From NCBI GenBank assembly GCA_022825675.1, contig JAJDWK010000008.1, positions 1 through 62,703 of the forward strand: a stretch of 62,703 nt of DNA, given 5' to 3'. The DNA comes from Anaerolineae bacterium (GTDB taxonomy: Bacteria; Chloroflexota; Anaerolineae; Aggregatilineales; Phototrophicaceae). Positions 26,208-34,140 of the stretch are shown here, piece by piece; position 1 is the stretch's first letter, and the number at the start of each line of letters is the position of its first letter. The notes beneath the pieces are model-generated. The model was given only the letters and a program-made list of their open reading frames with translations. It was not told the origin of the DNA and searched no databases. The translations under genes and the position numbers were made by a program.

Positions 26208-26375
26208 GGCAATCGCGTCAAGTTTTCTTCGCCACAGGGACAGAGAGAGCACTGAGATTTTTCTGCATATGCTCACAATAAAGACGAATGCAGGGGCGTT
26301 TCGCCGAAACGCCCACGATATAGTGTTGTTATGCGCAGGCGGTCCAAGGCTCGTCCCTACGGTTTGTGATGGCGC
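26208..26375 (+). repeat. Inverted-repeat element, partial copy with intact palindrome
   Basis: The 361-base gap 26111-26471 contains GGCAATCGCGTCAAG, a decayed ACCACAAAGACACAAAG block, and a perfect GGGCGTTTCGCCGAAACGCCC palindrome. It ends with TCGTCCCTACGGTTTGTGAT, which is also part of the complete element. No right terminal repeat. A TATACT box at 26409-26414 may be the -10 of the next gene. Confidence 0.7.
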
Positions 26376-26471
26376 GCAGGCGATCCAGCGGCGGCGCATC
26401 GTCTATAGTATACTAAGAAGCCGCCTGCCAAAGTCTGACAGGCAGCGGGACGGAGTTTAGGAGCGGCGGGC

Positions 26472-27119
26472 ATGCAGCTCGACAGAGAAAAAGCGCTGAA
26501 GCTGGTGATTGTGGCGCTGGCGACTTTGGCGGCATTGGCGGTGATGAGTACTTTGGTGCAATTGATACAGACGGTGCTGCCCTTCCTCATCGTGGGCGCG
26601 GGTATTTTTGCTGCCTATCGCTGGGCGCTGACCGAAGCGCCAGCGCCATCGGCAGAAGAGGTGGAAGAGCAGGCGCGCGGCATTTTCAGCCGCTTCCGCC
26701 GCACAAAGAAAGTGGTCGAGGCGACAGTCAAAGCGGGCGAGGCGCTCAGCGAGCTGGGCGGGGAGCCAGCGCCAGCAGCCGAGGCGAGCGAAAAGAAAGA
26801 GCGGCGGCGCTCCCGGCGGGCGCGGCGCGCCGAGCGCAAACAGGCGGAGACCGCGCCTGCCCCCGAGCAGCCTGCTGCCGCCAAAGAAGAAGCGGCGCCA
26901 GCAGAACGGGAGAGCAAAATCCAGCAGATGAAGCAGGCGCTGGACAGCAACCCCGAGGGCAAAATCGCCTTCAAAGACCACGATGTTGTCATCAGCGCGG
27001 ATGATATTGTCGCGCCCGATATCTCACGCTTGCAGGAAAAAGAGAAAGAAAAGCCCGAAGTCAACAAGAGCGTCCTGGACCAAATCGAAGAGCGGAAGCG
27101 GCGGCTGCACGGGGGCTGA
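26472..27119 (+). CDS. Membrane-anchored charged protein, unknown
   Basis: A 215-residue protein. Two closely spaced hydrophobic segments (about 11-30 and 34-50) are followed by a long, highly charged Ala/Glu/Lys-rich region with KKERRRSRRARRAERKQ, likely disordered or helical. The last 60 residues are more ordered (IAFKDHDVVISADDIVAPDI). It starts after TAGGAG. It might tether something to the inner membrane face, but I recognise no family. Confidence 0.65.
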   Translation: MQLDREKALKLVIVALATLAALAVMSTLVQLIQTVLPFLIVGAGIFAAYRWALTEAPAPSAEEVEEQARGIFSRFRRTKKVVEATVKAGEALSELGGEPAPAAEASEKKERRRSRRARRAERKQAETAPAPEQPAAAKEEAAPAERESKIQQMKQALDSNPEGKIAFKDHDVVISADDIVAPDISRLQEKEKEKPEVNKSVLDQIEERKRRLHGG

Positions 27120-27133
27120 GCCGCCAGCCGCGC

Positions 27134-28654
27134 TTAGGACTTGTGGGCATCCCGCGCCATCAGCGCATAGCTGCGGCGCAAATCCTGATATAAGGCGCTA
27201 TAGGTCGCCAGCCGCCGCTGATAATAGTCGACGCGCTCGGGGCGGGGCATAAAAGTCCGCCGCGGCTGTATCCAGCGCGCCGCCGCTTCTTCCAAGCTGT
27301 CGAAAATGCCAGTCGCCCAGCCAGCCAGCATCGCCACGCCCAGGCTGGCGGCTTCGCTGGTATGCGTTATCGTGACCGGCAGGTTGATGATATCGGCTTT
27401 CAGCTGCATCCAGCGCTGGGAGCGGGCGCCGCCGCCCACCGCCGTAATCCGCTCGACCGCCACGCCAATCTCTTGCAGGCGCTGGATATTCAGCGCCGCT
27501 TCAAAGCTCAAGCCTTCCAGGATAGCGCCGACAATATGCTCGCGCTTGGTATCGAAGGTCAAGCCGATGAGAGCGCCAGTCGCCGCGGGGTCGTTGTAGA
27601 GCATGTCGCTGCCGATGAAATAGGGCAGCAGCAGCAAGGGGCTGGGCGCGTCTGGCACTTGCTCGACGATGACATCGTAGATATCGCGGGCGGTGTCATT
27701 GGCGATTTGCCGCTCCGCCGCCGCCAGTTCGTCACGATACCAGCGCAGGAGGCGTCCGCCAGTTTGGCTGCCCGTCAGCGCGATGAAATTGCCGGGCGCG
27801 GCATGCGGATAGCAGGACACATGATGGGCGAGCATTGCCGGGCGCGGCTGATCGGTAACCGCCACCAGCGCTTCTGTGGTGCCAATAGAAAGCATGGCGC
27901 GCCCCGGCGCGAGCACGCCCGCCCCCAGCGCCCCCGCCGGCTGATCGTGCCCGCCGCTCACCACCTTCACCTTGCCGCGGAAGCCCAAATCCCGCGCCAG
28001 CCGCGGCGGGATTTCGCCGATGACGCTGCCGCTGGGCACAGGCTTCGCCAGTTGCTCACGGCGGATGCCGCCAGCCGCCAGCAGTTCCTCCGACCAATCA
28101 AGCGTATGTACATCCAATGCCAGGGTACGCGCCGCCATGCTGTAGTCAATCGCGGGCTCGACGCCCAGCTTGAAAGCGATAAAATCGACATAACAGAGCA
28201 GCTTGCAAGTCCGCTCAAGTATCTGCGGCGCATTATCACGAAACCACATGGTTTTGGGCACGGTATAAATTGCGCTGAGGGGCTGCCCGGTGATGGCGAA
28301 TATGCGCTCCGCGCCGAGCGCCGCCTCCAGCGCCGCCGTTTGCCGCATATTACGCATGTCTGAGCTGATGGGACTGTTTGCGAGCGCGGTGCCATCAGCG
28401 GCGATGGGCGTCATCGCCTCGCCCTGGGAGGAGATGCCCAGCGCGCTGACCGGGTCTTGTGATACTTGCGCGTTCACCTCAAGCAGGCAAGCGCGCACAT
28501 CGCGCCAGACGCGCTCGGGGTCAAGCTCGTACCAGCCGGGATGCGGGCTAATCAGCGGATATTCGCGTCCCGCCTGCGCCAGCAGCGCGCCCGATTCGGC
28601 AAATGCCAGGACTTTGCAGCCAGTCGTGCCAACATCAATGCCCATCACGCTCAT
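27134..28654 (-). CDS. FGGY-family carbohydrate kinase (xylulokinase-like)
   Basis: A 506-residue sugar kinase of the FGGY family. Motifs are GIDVGTTGCKVLAF (phosphate 1), WYELDPERVW, VSGGHDQPAGALG (the conserved GGHD), SIGTTEAL and AVGGGARSQRWMQL (adenosine motif). The sugar, for example xylulose or another ketose, cannot be fixed from sequence. The gene has a near-consensus promoter that ends about eight bases before its ATG, so its mRNA is probably leaderless. It is divergent from the EamA gene, with a complete miniature element between. Confidence 0.88.
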   Translation of the reverse strand: MSVMGIDVGTTGCKVLAFAESGALLAQAGREYPLISPHPGWYELDPERVWRDVRACLLEVNAQVSQDPVSALGISSQGEAMTPIAADGTALANSPISSDMRNMRQTAALEAALGAERIFAITGQPLSAIYTVPKTMWFRDNAPQILERTCKLLCYVDFIAFKLGVEPAIDYSMAARTLALDVHTLDWSEELLAAGGIRREQLAKPVPSGSVIGEIPPRLARDLGFRGKVKVVSGGHDQPAGALGAGVLAPGRAMLSIGTTEALVAVTDQPRPAMLAHHVSCYPHAAPGNFIALTGSQTGGRLLRWYRDELAAAERQIANDTARDIYDVIVEQVPDAPSPLLLLPYFIGSDMLYNDPAATGALIGLTFDTKREHIVGAILEGLSFEAALNIQRLQEIGVAVERITAVGGGARSQRWMQLKADIINLPVTITHTSEAASLGVAMLAGWATGIFDSLEEAAARWIQPRRTFMPRPERVDYYQRRLATYSALYQDLRRSYALMARDAHKS

Positions 28655-28662
28655 GGTCGCGG

Positions 28663-28691
28663 ATTGTACTCAGGCGGGCTGAGGCTGTCAA
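28663..28691 (-). promoter_or_regulatory. Near-consensus promoter of the FGGY kinase gene, leaderless
   Basis: On the minus strand, TTGACA (28686-28691), a 17-base spacer, and TACAAT (28663-28668) form an almost perfect sigma-70-type promoter. The kinase ATG begins nine bases after the -10 box, so transcription would start at or next to the ATG. No Shine-Dalgarno sequence can fit. The complete inverted-repeat element starts 19 bases upstream of the -35. Confidence 0.8.
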
Positions 28692-28709
28692 ACTTGAGGC
28701 GCTAGACCC

Positions 28710-28923
28710 CAGGGCAATTGCATCAAAATAGTATTCACCACAGAGACACAGAGGGCATAGAGATTTTTCTGCAAATTTGCAGAAAAAGGAGATAATGCAG
28801 GGGCGTTTCGCTGAAACGCCCTCAATATCCGGGCAATTTGCGTGGACGACTCACGGAGTCGTCCCTACAAATCGCTATAATTATGTTGCAATCGGCATAA
28901 ATGCATTTGATGCAATTGCCCTG
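28710..28923 (+). mobile_element. Complete miniature inverted-repeat element (MITE-like), 214 bp
   Basis: The left end CAGGGCAATTGCATCAAA (28710-28727) and right end TTTGATGCAATTGCCCTG (28906-28923) are perfect 18-bp inverted repeats. Immediately outside lie identical 10-bp direct repeats, CGCTAGACCC, at 28700-28709 and 28924-28933, as expected for a target-site duplication. The interior has an ACCACAGAGACACAGAGGGC block, a near-perfect GGGCGTTTCGCTGAAACGCCC palindrome and a GACTCACGGAGTC dyad. It has no frame of its own, so it would need a transposase supplied elsewhere. A copy inverted relative to this one is at 57398. Confidence 0.9.
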
Positions 28924-28989
28924 CGCTAGACCCGCGCCCGCGCCTGTGATAGCATTGGGCATTCTGCACAGCGGGCGAAAGCGCGGCGG

Positions 28990-29901
28990 ATGCTGGATAC
29001 GCGCCGGTTGCTCATCTTATTGACGATTGTCTTTTCGGCGGGTGTCACGCCCATCGCCATCCGCATCACCCAAAGCGAAGGCATGCCATCCCTGGTCATT
29101 GTGGTGCTGCGGCTGTGGCTGGTCTCGCTGGGATTGCTGCCGCTGGTCTGGGCGCGCTATCGGCAAGACCTCGCCCGCTTGACGCGCCGCCACTGGCTGC
29201 TCTCGGGCATTGCCGGCTTTTGGCTGTCGCTTAACCTGATTCTGCTCTTTGCCTCGCTGGAATATACCAGCGTGTTGATGACCAGCCTGCTGCGGCGCAC
29301 CTCGCCGATTTGGATTGTGCTGCCGGAGATTATGCTCTTCGGCGTCGTATTTTCGCGGCGCTTTTGGCTCAGCCTGTTATGTACATTAGTGGGCGTTACC
29401 CTCGTTGGCATCGGCGGTTTGAGCGCCATCGAAGCCGGCAGCAACCCGCTGCTGGGCGGGCTGCTGGCGCTGCTGGGCTCGGTCTGTTTTGGCGTCTACC
29501 TCTTGATAGGGCGGCGGCTCAACACGGTGATGCCATCTCTACTTTACAGCTTCCTCGTATTTTTCTGCGCGGCGCTGGCGACATCGGTATTTGTTGTCAT
29601 CAGCGGCACAGCGCTGACCGGCTACCCCGCCAGCGGCTATCTGTGGACACTCGTGGTCACCCTGCTCGCCCAGGTCTTGGGGCATGTCTTTATGAACCTG
29701 GCGCTGCAATTTTTTGGCGCTACCGCCCTGGCGATACTGCTGCAAGTCGGCGTTGTCGTCAGCGCGATTATCGCCTTTTTCCTATTCGGCGAGGTGCCAT
29801 CGTGGCTGCAAATTGCCGGCGGCGCGCTGGTGATTTATGGCGTCATCATCGCAACTTGGGAGCAAGCGCAGGCGCGCTGGGCGCATAGCCGGCGGGCATG
29901 A
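28990..29901 (+). CDS. EamA/DMT-family permease
   Basis: A 303-residue inner-membrane protein with ten hydrophobic segments in two EamA repeats of five (residues about 5-140 and 150-292). These drug/metabolite transporters usually export amino acids, purines or other metabolites, and the cargo is not predictable. It ends 89 bases before metY on the same strand. That gap has no strong terminator, so co-transcription is possible and would suggest a link with sulfur amino acids. Confidence 0.88.
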   Translation: MLDTRRLLILLTIVFSAGVTPIAIRITQSEGMPSLVIVVLRLWLVSLGLLPLVWARYRQDLARLTRRHWLLSGIAGFWLSLNLILLFASLEYTSVLMTSLLRRTSPIWIVLPEIMLFGVVFSRRFWLSLLCTLVGVTLVGIGGLSAIEAGSNPLLGGLLALLGSVCFGVYLLIGRRLNTVMPSLLYSFLVFFCAALATSVFVVISGTALTGYPASGYLWTLVVTLLAQVLGHVFMNLALQFFGATALAILLQVGVVVSAIIAFFLFGEVPSWLQIAGGALVIYGVIIATWEQAQARWAHSRRA

Positions 29902-29990
29902 AACTGCCCAAGTTGCACCTCACATCCTGCGCCAGTTTGCGATACAGTACGCTCATAAAGCCACGAAGGCAAAAGTAAGGAGAATGACAC

Positions 29991-31265
29991 ATGAAACTTG
30001 AGACAGCCGCCATTCACGCCGGGTACGAAAGCGAAGCGACAACCAAAGCGGTCGCCGTGCCCATCTATCAAACTGTCGCTTATGAATTTGATGACGCGCA
30101 GCATGGCGCTGATTTGTTTAACCTGGCGGTGCCGGGCAACATTTATACGCGCATCATGAACCCGACCAACGATGTGCTGGAGCAGCGCGTCGCCGCGATG
30201 GAAGGCGGCGTCGCCTCGCTGGCGCTGGCTTCGGGTCAAGCGGCAATCACCTATTCAATACTCAATTTGGCGGAGGCGGGCAACAATATCGTGACCGTGC
30301 CCCAGCTTTATGGCGGCACCTATACGCTCTTCCGCCACATGCTGCCCAAGCTGGGCATTGATGTGCGCTTTGCCGATGGCGACAGCGCGGACGAGCTGGC
30401 GCAGCATATCGATGGCAAAACCGCCGCCGTCTTCTGCGAATCTATCGGCAACCCCGCGGGTAATATCCCCGACCTGGCGGCAATCGCCGATATGGCGCAT
30501 GCCCATGGCGTACCCGTCATCGTCGACAACACCGTGCCGACGCCGGCACTCTGCCGCCCGGTGGAGCACGGCTGCGATATCGTCCTGCATTCCATGACCA
30601 AATATATGGGCGGGCATGGCAACAGCATCGCCGGCATCCTGGTGGATGGCGGCATCTTCGATTGGGCGAAGCACAGCGAGCGCTTCTATATGTTCAGCAG
30701 CCCTGAGCCGAGTTATCACGGCGTTGTTTTCACTGATGCCATGGGTCCAGCCGCCTACATCGCCCGCGCCCGCGTGGTTGCGCTGCGCAACACCGGTTCC
30801 GCGCTCAGCCCCTTCAACGCTTTTCTGATTTTGCAGGGCTTGCAGACGCTCTCGCTGCGCATGGAGCGCCATGTGGACAATGCGCTTGCGGTTGCCAAGC
30901 ACCTCGAAAGCCATGAGCAGGTCGAGTGGGTGTCTTACCCCGGTTTGGAGAGCTCGCCTTATTATGATTTGGCGCAGAAATACACGGGCGGGCGCCCCTC
31001 GGCGCTGCTGACCTTCGGCATCAAAGGCGGCTTTGACGCCGGCGTGAAGTTCTATGACGCGCTGAAGATTTTCAAGCGGCTGGTGAACATCGGCGATGCC
31101 AAATCGCTGGCGGCGCATCCCGCTTCGACCACGCACCGCCAGCTGACGCCGGAAGAGCAGGCAGCGGCGGGCGTCACGCCGGAGACAATCCGCCTCTGCA
31201 TCGGCATTGAGCATATCGACGACATCATCGACGACCTCGACGCGGCGCTGGCAGCGGCGCGCTAA
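29991..31265 (+). CDS. metY: O-acetylhomoserine sulfhydrylase / homocysteine synthase family
   Basis: A 424-residue Cys/Met-metabolism PLP enzyme. The PLP Lys is K204 in HSMTKYMGGHGNSIAG. The N-terminus ETAAIHAGYE and the C-terminal AHPASTTHRQL are typical of MetY. The length exceeds that of MetB/MetC (about 380-400) and agrees with MetY (about 425). It converts O-acetylhomoserine and sulfide to homocysteine. The start has AAGGAG. No SAM riboswitch is seen in the short leader. A hairpin terminator follows. Confidence 0.93.
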   Translation: MKLETAAIHAGYESEATTKAVAVPIYQTVAYEFDDAQHGADLFNLAVPGNIYTRIMNPTNDVLEQRVAAMEGGVASLALASGQAAITYSILNLAEAGNNIVTVPQLYGGTYTLFRHMLPKLGIDVRFADGDSADELAQHIDGKTAAVFCESIGNPAGNIPDLAAIADMAHAHGVPVIVDNTVPTPALCRPVEHGCDIVLHSMTKYMGGHGNSIAGILVDGGIFDWAKHSERFYMFSSPEPSYHGVVFTDAMGPAAYIARARVVALRNTGSALSPFNAFLILQGLQTLSLRMERHVDNALAVAKHLESHEQVEWVSYPGLESSPYYDLAQKYTGGRPSALLTFGIKGGFDAGVKFYDALKIFKRLVNIGDAKSLAAHPASTTHRQLTPEEQAAAGVTPETIRLCIGIEHIDDIIDDLDAALAAAR

Positions 31266-31284
31266 GGACTCTTTCCCCAAACCC

Positions 31285-31309
31285 ATGCGCCATAGAGATG
31301 GCGCATTTT
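31285..31309 (+). terminator. Intrinsic terminator after metY
   Basis: ATGCGCCAT and ATGGCGCAT form a perfect 9-bp stem with a 4-base loop (AGAG), followed by TTTT. It lies 20 bases after the metY stop. Confidence 0.8.
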
Positions 31310-31358
31310 CCCAAAATGAGGCAAGGGGAGCAAAATTACTACAAATGAGCGGCTAAAA

Positions 31359-31393
31359 GTCCCTCCCTCTTCATGGGGGAGGGATTTAGGGTG
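31359..31393. repeat. CCCTCCC/GGGAGGG hairpin repeat, identical to the copy at 5809
   Basis: The same 35 bases as at 5809-5843, in the same orientation. The hairpin is at 31361-31383. It lies between the convergent ends of metY and the gene at 31416. Confidence 0.7.
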
Positions 31394-31415
31394 GGGGACG
31401 CGGCGATAGCTCTGG

Positions 31416-31904
31416 CTAATCCGGCACATATTGCAATGCGCCCAAGCCGAGTTCCAACAGCGCTGCTTTCACCCGTTGGATATCTTCCTGGTCGCGCGCG
31501 TCATAGGTGCGGGCGCAGAGCAGCCGCGCATCCGCCGCCCTTTGATCAGCGGCGGGACCAGTCGATACTTTGGATTTGTAGCCTAATTTCCCCGCTAGCG
31601 TCATCGCTTTGACCCGCTCCCAGACGGCATCAAGCGCCGCTGCCTTCAGCGGGGCGCGCCATTCGCCGGCATGCGCGGTTGGACCTGGCGCGGCACCAGC
31701 GGGGCGCTTGACTTCAATCCAGTAGACCGCCGCATAGTCCGATGGGCGCGCCGCCGCGTCATGCTGCAAGCGGGCGGCTTGCACCATTTCTATCAGCGCG
31801 AGGTTGAGATCGCCGGGAGAATTATCAGCTGGCATCAGCTTTGCCGTCACAGTAGGATGGTTAGAATATCGTTGGCGGGCTTTTGACATCGCTGTCGAAG
31901 CCAT
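31416..31904 (-). CDS. Conserved hypothetical, possibly DUF1917-like
   Basis: A protein of up to 162 residues. The blocks YWIEVKRP, LDAVWERVKAMTLAGKLGYKSKVST and ARLLCARTYDARDQEDIQRVK recall the small DUF1917/BLES03-type family (IF4E-like fold). I hold this only tentatively. Possible starts are at 31904, 31889 or 31835; the first two overlap pcm by up to 44 bases, the last leaves a 25-base gap, and none has a strong ribosome site. It forms an operon with pcm. Confidence 0.6.
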   Translation of the reverse strand: MASTAMSKARQRYSNHPTVTAKLMPADNSPGDLNLALIEMVQAARLQHDAAARPSDYAAVYWIEVKRPAGAAPGPTAHAGEWRAPLKAAALDAVWERVKAMTLAGKLGYKSKVSTGPAADQRAADARLLCARTYDARDQEDIQRVKAALLELGLGALQYVPD

Positions 31905-32544
31905 AACGCCCGATGAGCGGGACGAAGCGGCAGCGCAGCAAAGTGCGCGAGGTATAGCGGTCGCCGCGCCGCGCCACCAATTTGAGTTCCTGCAAGTCTT
32001 CGTCGCCGACTGGCAGAATCATCAAACCGCCGCGCTCGTCCAACTGGCTGCAGAGAACGCTGGGCAGGCGCGGCACCGCCGCGGTAACGATTATCCGATC
32101 GAACAGGGCTTGGTCGGGCAAGCCCTGGCTGCCATCGCCGACATGAATATCCAGATTGTTGTAACCCAAATCCCCGATGCGCCTGCCCGCTTGCTCCGCC
32201 AGACGGCTTACCCGCTCCATACTAAATACATACTGCGCGAGATGGCAGAGCAACGCCGTCTGATAGCCGCTGCCGGTGCCGATTTCCAGCACGGAATGGT
32301 GCTGTTTCAGGCGCAGGCGCTCCGTCATAAAGGCGACGATATAAGGCTGAGAGATCGTTTGCTCTTCGCCGATGGGCAGCGGGCGGTCTTCATAGGCATG
32401 CTTTTGGAATTCTTTTGGCACAAATTGATGGCGCGGCAGCACCGCCATCGCGTCCAGCACCCGGCGGTCGCTGATGCCGCGCTCGCGCAGCTGTTCGGCA
32501 ACCATGCGCTTGCGCAAGCGCCCGTACTCCTTGGAAGTTGGCAT
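31861..32544 (-). CDS. pcm: Protein-L-isoaspartate O-methyltransferase
   Basis: A 227-residue protein-repair enzyme that methylates L-isoaspartyl residues using SAM. Motif I VLEIGTGSGYQTALL, the upstream IGEEQTISQPYIVAFM (substrate loop) and GDGSQGLPD are all present. The length is usual for the family. It is the first gene of a two-gene minus-strand unit and is divergent from hdeD-like DUF308. Confidence 0.93.
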   Translation of the reverse strand: MPTSKEYGRLRKRMVAEQLRERGISDRRVLDAMAVLPRHQFVPKEFQKHAYEDRPLPIGEEQTISQPYIVAFMTERLRLKQHHSVLEIGTGSGYQTALLCHLAQYVFSMERVSRLAEQAGRRIGDLGYNNLDIHVGDGSQGLPDQALFDRIIVTAAVPRLPSVLCSQLDERGGLMILPVGDEDLQELKLVARRGDRYTSRTLLRCRFVPLIGRYGFDSDVKSPPTIF

Positions 32545-32675
32545 GTATATTCCAGCGTAATCGACATTGCCTATACCATAACGCTAGCATAAAGCGCGGA
32601 TGTCGGCAAATCAGTCAGGCGCGGATTGCCGAGCAGTCTCGGCGAGCTGCCCGCTATCGCGCGTGAATTGCGCTG

Positions 32676-32704
32676 TTGCGGCGGTATATCAGAAGTGCTA
32701 CACT
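32676..32704 (+). promoter_or_regulatory. Promoter of the DUF308/HdeD gene
   Basis: TTGCGG (32676-32681), a 17-base spacer and TACACT (32699-32704), with an extended TG one base upstream of the -10. The start codon is 31 bases downstream with AGGAGG in between. Confidence 0.65.
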
Positions 32705-32734
32705 GCCAACAGGCTCAACACAGGAGGATTCCTT

Positions 32735-33310
32735 ATGAAAGGCGTACTTGAACAATCCGCGCAAGCGCTGATTTTGCGGGGAGTCGTAGCGATTATTTTT
32801 GCTCTGCTGCTGGTTTTTGTGCCGGGCGTGACGCTGGCGGCGGGCGCTTTCAGCTTTGTTATGCTCTTCGGCGCCTACGCCTTGGTGGATGGGATTTCGA
32901 CATTGTGGGGCTCGATACGCGAGCGCGAGGGGCACTGGGTTTTGATGGCGCTGGTGGGCGTTGTCAGCGTTATCGCGGGCGTAGCCGCCCTTGCCAACCC
33001 GATCGTCTTCAGCACTTTGACGCTGGCGATTATGATCAACTTGTTCGCCTTCAAAGCGATACTCGGCGGCGGGCTGGAGATTATTAGCGCCGTCCGCCTG
33101 CGCGAAGAGATCGACAACGAATGGCTGCTGGGCATCAGCGGTTTTGTATCGTTGGTATTTGGCTTGCTGCTGCTCTTTAATACCTTCGAGACGGTGGCGA
33201 CGCTGTTGCTGATTGTGCCCTTTTATCTGCTTATCGCTGGCGTCATGCAGATTGCGCTGGGCATGAAGGTGCGCTCTTGGCAGGGCGACTTGGAAAAAGC
33301 CCGCGCCTAG
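32735..33310 (+). CDS. HdeD-like (DUF308) membrane protein
   Basis: A 191-residue protein with six hydrophobic helices in three pairs, the DUF308 pattern. HdeD of E. coli is linked to acid resistance, but most family members are uncharacterised. The ATG at 32735 follows a perfect AGGAGG; a longer frame upstream is not used. It is a single-gene unit with its own promoter and a terminator hairpin right at the stop codon. Confidence 0.85.
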   Translation: MKGVLEQSAQALILRGVVAIIFALLLVFVPGVTLAAGAFSFVMLFGAYALVDGISTLWGSIREREGHWVLMALVGVVSVIAGVAALANPIVFSTLTLAIMINLFAFKAILGGGLEIISAVRLREEIDNEWLLGISGFVSLVFGLLLLFNTFETVATLLLIVPFYLLIAGVMQIALGMKVRSWQGDLEKARA

Positions 33311-33326
33311 GCGCTCGGCGCCTTTT
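33309..33326 (+). terminator. Intrinsic terminator at the end of the DUF308 gene
   Basis: AGGCGC, loop TCG, GCGCCT then TTTT. The stem begins inside the stop codon TAG. Confidence 0.65.
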
Positions 33327-33378
33327 CAATCACGCGGGCGGCGCATAAAGCCGCTCGCGGTCATGTATTCTATACCGC

Positions 33379-34140
33379 TTAAGCATGCGCCCAGCCTTCC
33401 CAGGCGCGGGCGCTCCAAGCGCGATAGAGGGCGACCGCGCCCGCCGTCGCCACATTCAAGCTGCCGACTTCGCCGCGCATCGGCAAGGTCAGCAGCAGGT
33501 CACAGGTATCGCGCACCAGCCGCCGCAAGCCATCGCCTTCGCTGCCCATCACCAAGCCAAGAGACATATTGAGGTCGGTCTTGTCCAGCGGCGGGATGTT
33601 GGGTCCCACATCCAAACCGACCAGCCAAACATCCTGGCTTTTCAGCGATTTCATCGCGCTGACCAAGTTGGTAACCTGGGCGACATTGATATGCTCGACC
33701 GCGCCGGACGAGGCATTGACTACCGCCGGCGTTACTGCCACGCTGCGCCGTTCTTGCACGACAATGCCATGTACGCCGACAGCGTCGCTAACGCGGATTA
33801 AAGAGCCGACATTCTGCGGGTCCTTCAGCAAATCCAGCAGCAGGATAAAAGGCTTCTCGCCGCGCCGCGCCGCGGTGTTGAGGATATCCTCCAGATCGCA
33901 ATAGGGATAAGGACCGACCCGCAGCGCCAAGCCCTGATGATTGCCGTTGTTCGCCAGGTCATCGAGGATGCGGCGCTGCACCCGCTGCAGCGGCAGCCCG
34001 CGTTCTTCCGCCATGCTCATGACATCGGCGACAGTGCCGCGGCGCTCCGCCCGTTCGTGGATCATCAGCGCATGCAGCTTGCGCCGTCCTGCGCGCATGG
34101 CTTCAATCACCGCCCAATGTCCATAGAGGAATTCTGGCAT
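33379..34140 (-). CDS. rlmB: 23S rRNA 2'-O-ribose methyltransferase, RlmB/TrmH family
   Basis: A 253-residue SpoU-family enzyme with the trefoil-knot motifs in order: NVGSLIRVSDAVGVHGIVV (motif 1), LVMGSEGDGLRR (motif 2) and LPMRGEVGSLNVATAGAVALY (motif 3). The N-terminal substrate-binding part EFLYGHWAVIEAM fits RlmB, which methylates a guanosine of 23S rRNA. Its ATG overlaps the cysS stop by one base (TGATG), a linkage known in many bacteria. Confidence 0.9.
   Translation of the reverse strand: MPEFLYGHWAVIEAMRAGRRKLHALMIHERAERRGTVADVMSMAEERGLPLQRVQRRILDDLANNGNHQGLALRVGPYPYCDLEDILNTAARRGEKPFILLLDLLKDPQNVGSLIRVSDAVGVHGIVVQERRSVAVTPAVVNASSGAVEHINVAQVTNLVSAMKSLKSQDVWLVGLDVGPNIPPLDKTDLNMSLGLVMGSEGDGLRRLVRDTCDLLLTLPMRGEVGSLNVATAGAVALYRAWSARAWEGWAHA

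Noticed and set aside
29902..29990. A SAM or T-box riboswitch before metY
   Set aside because: The leader is only 89 bases, with no matching paired structure or terminator.
31861..31904. Frameshift between pcm and the following gene
   Set aside because: Each frame has its own complete domain; the overlap fits normal operon packing.
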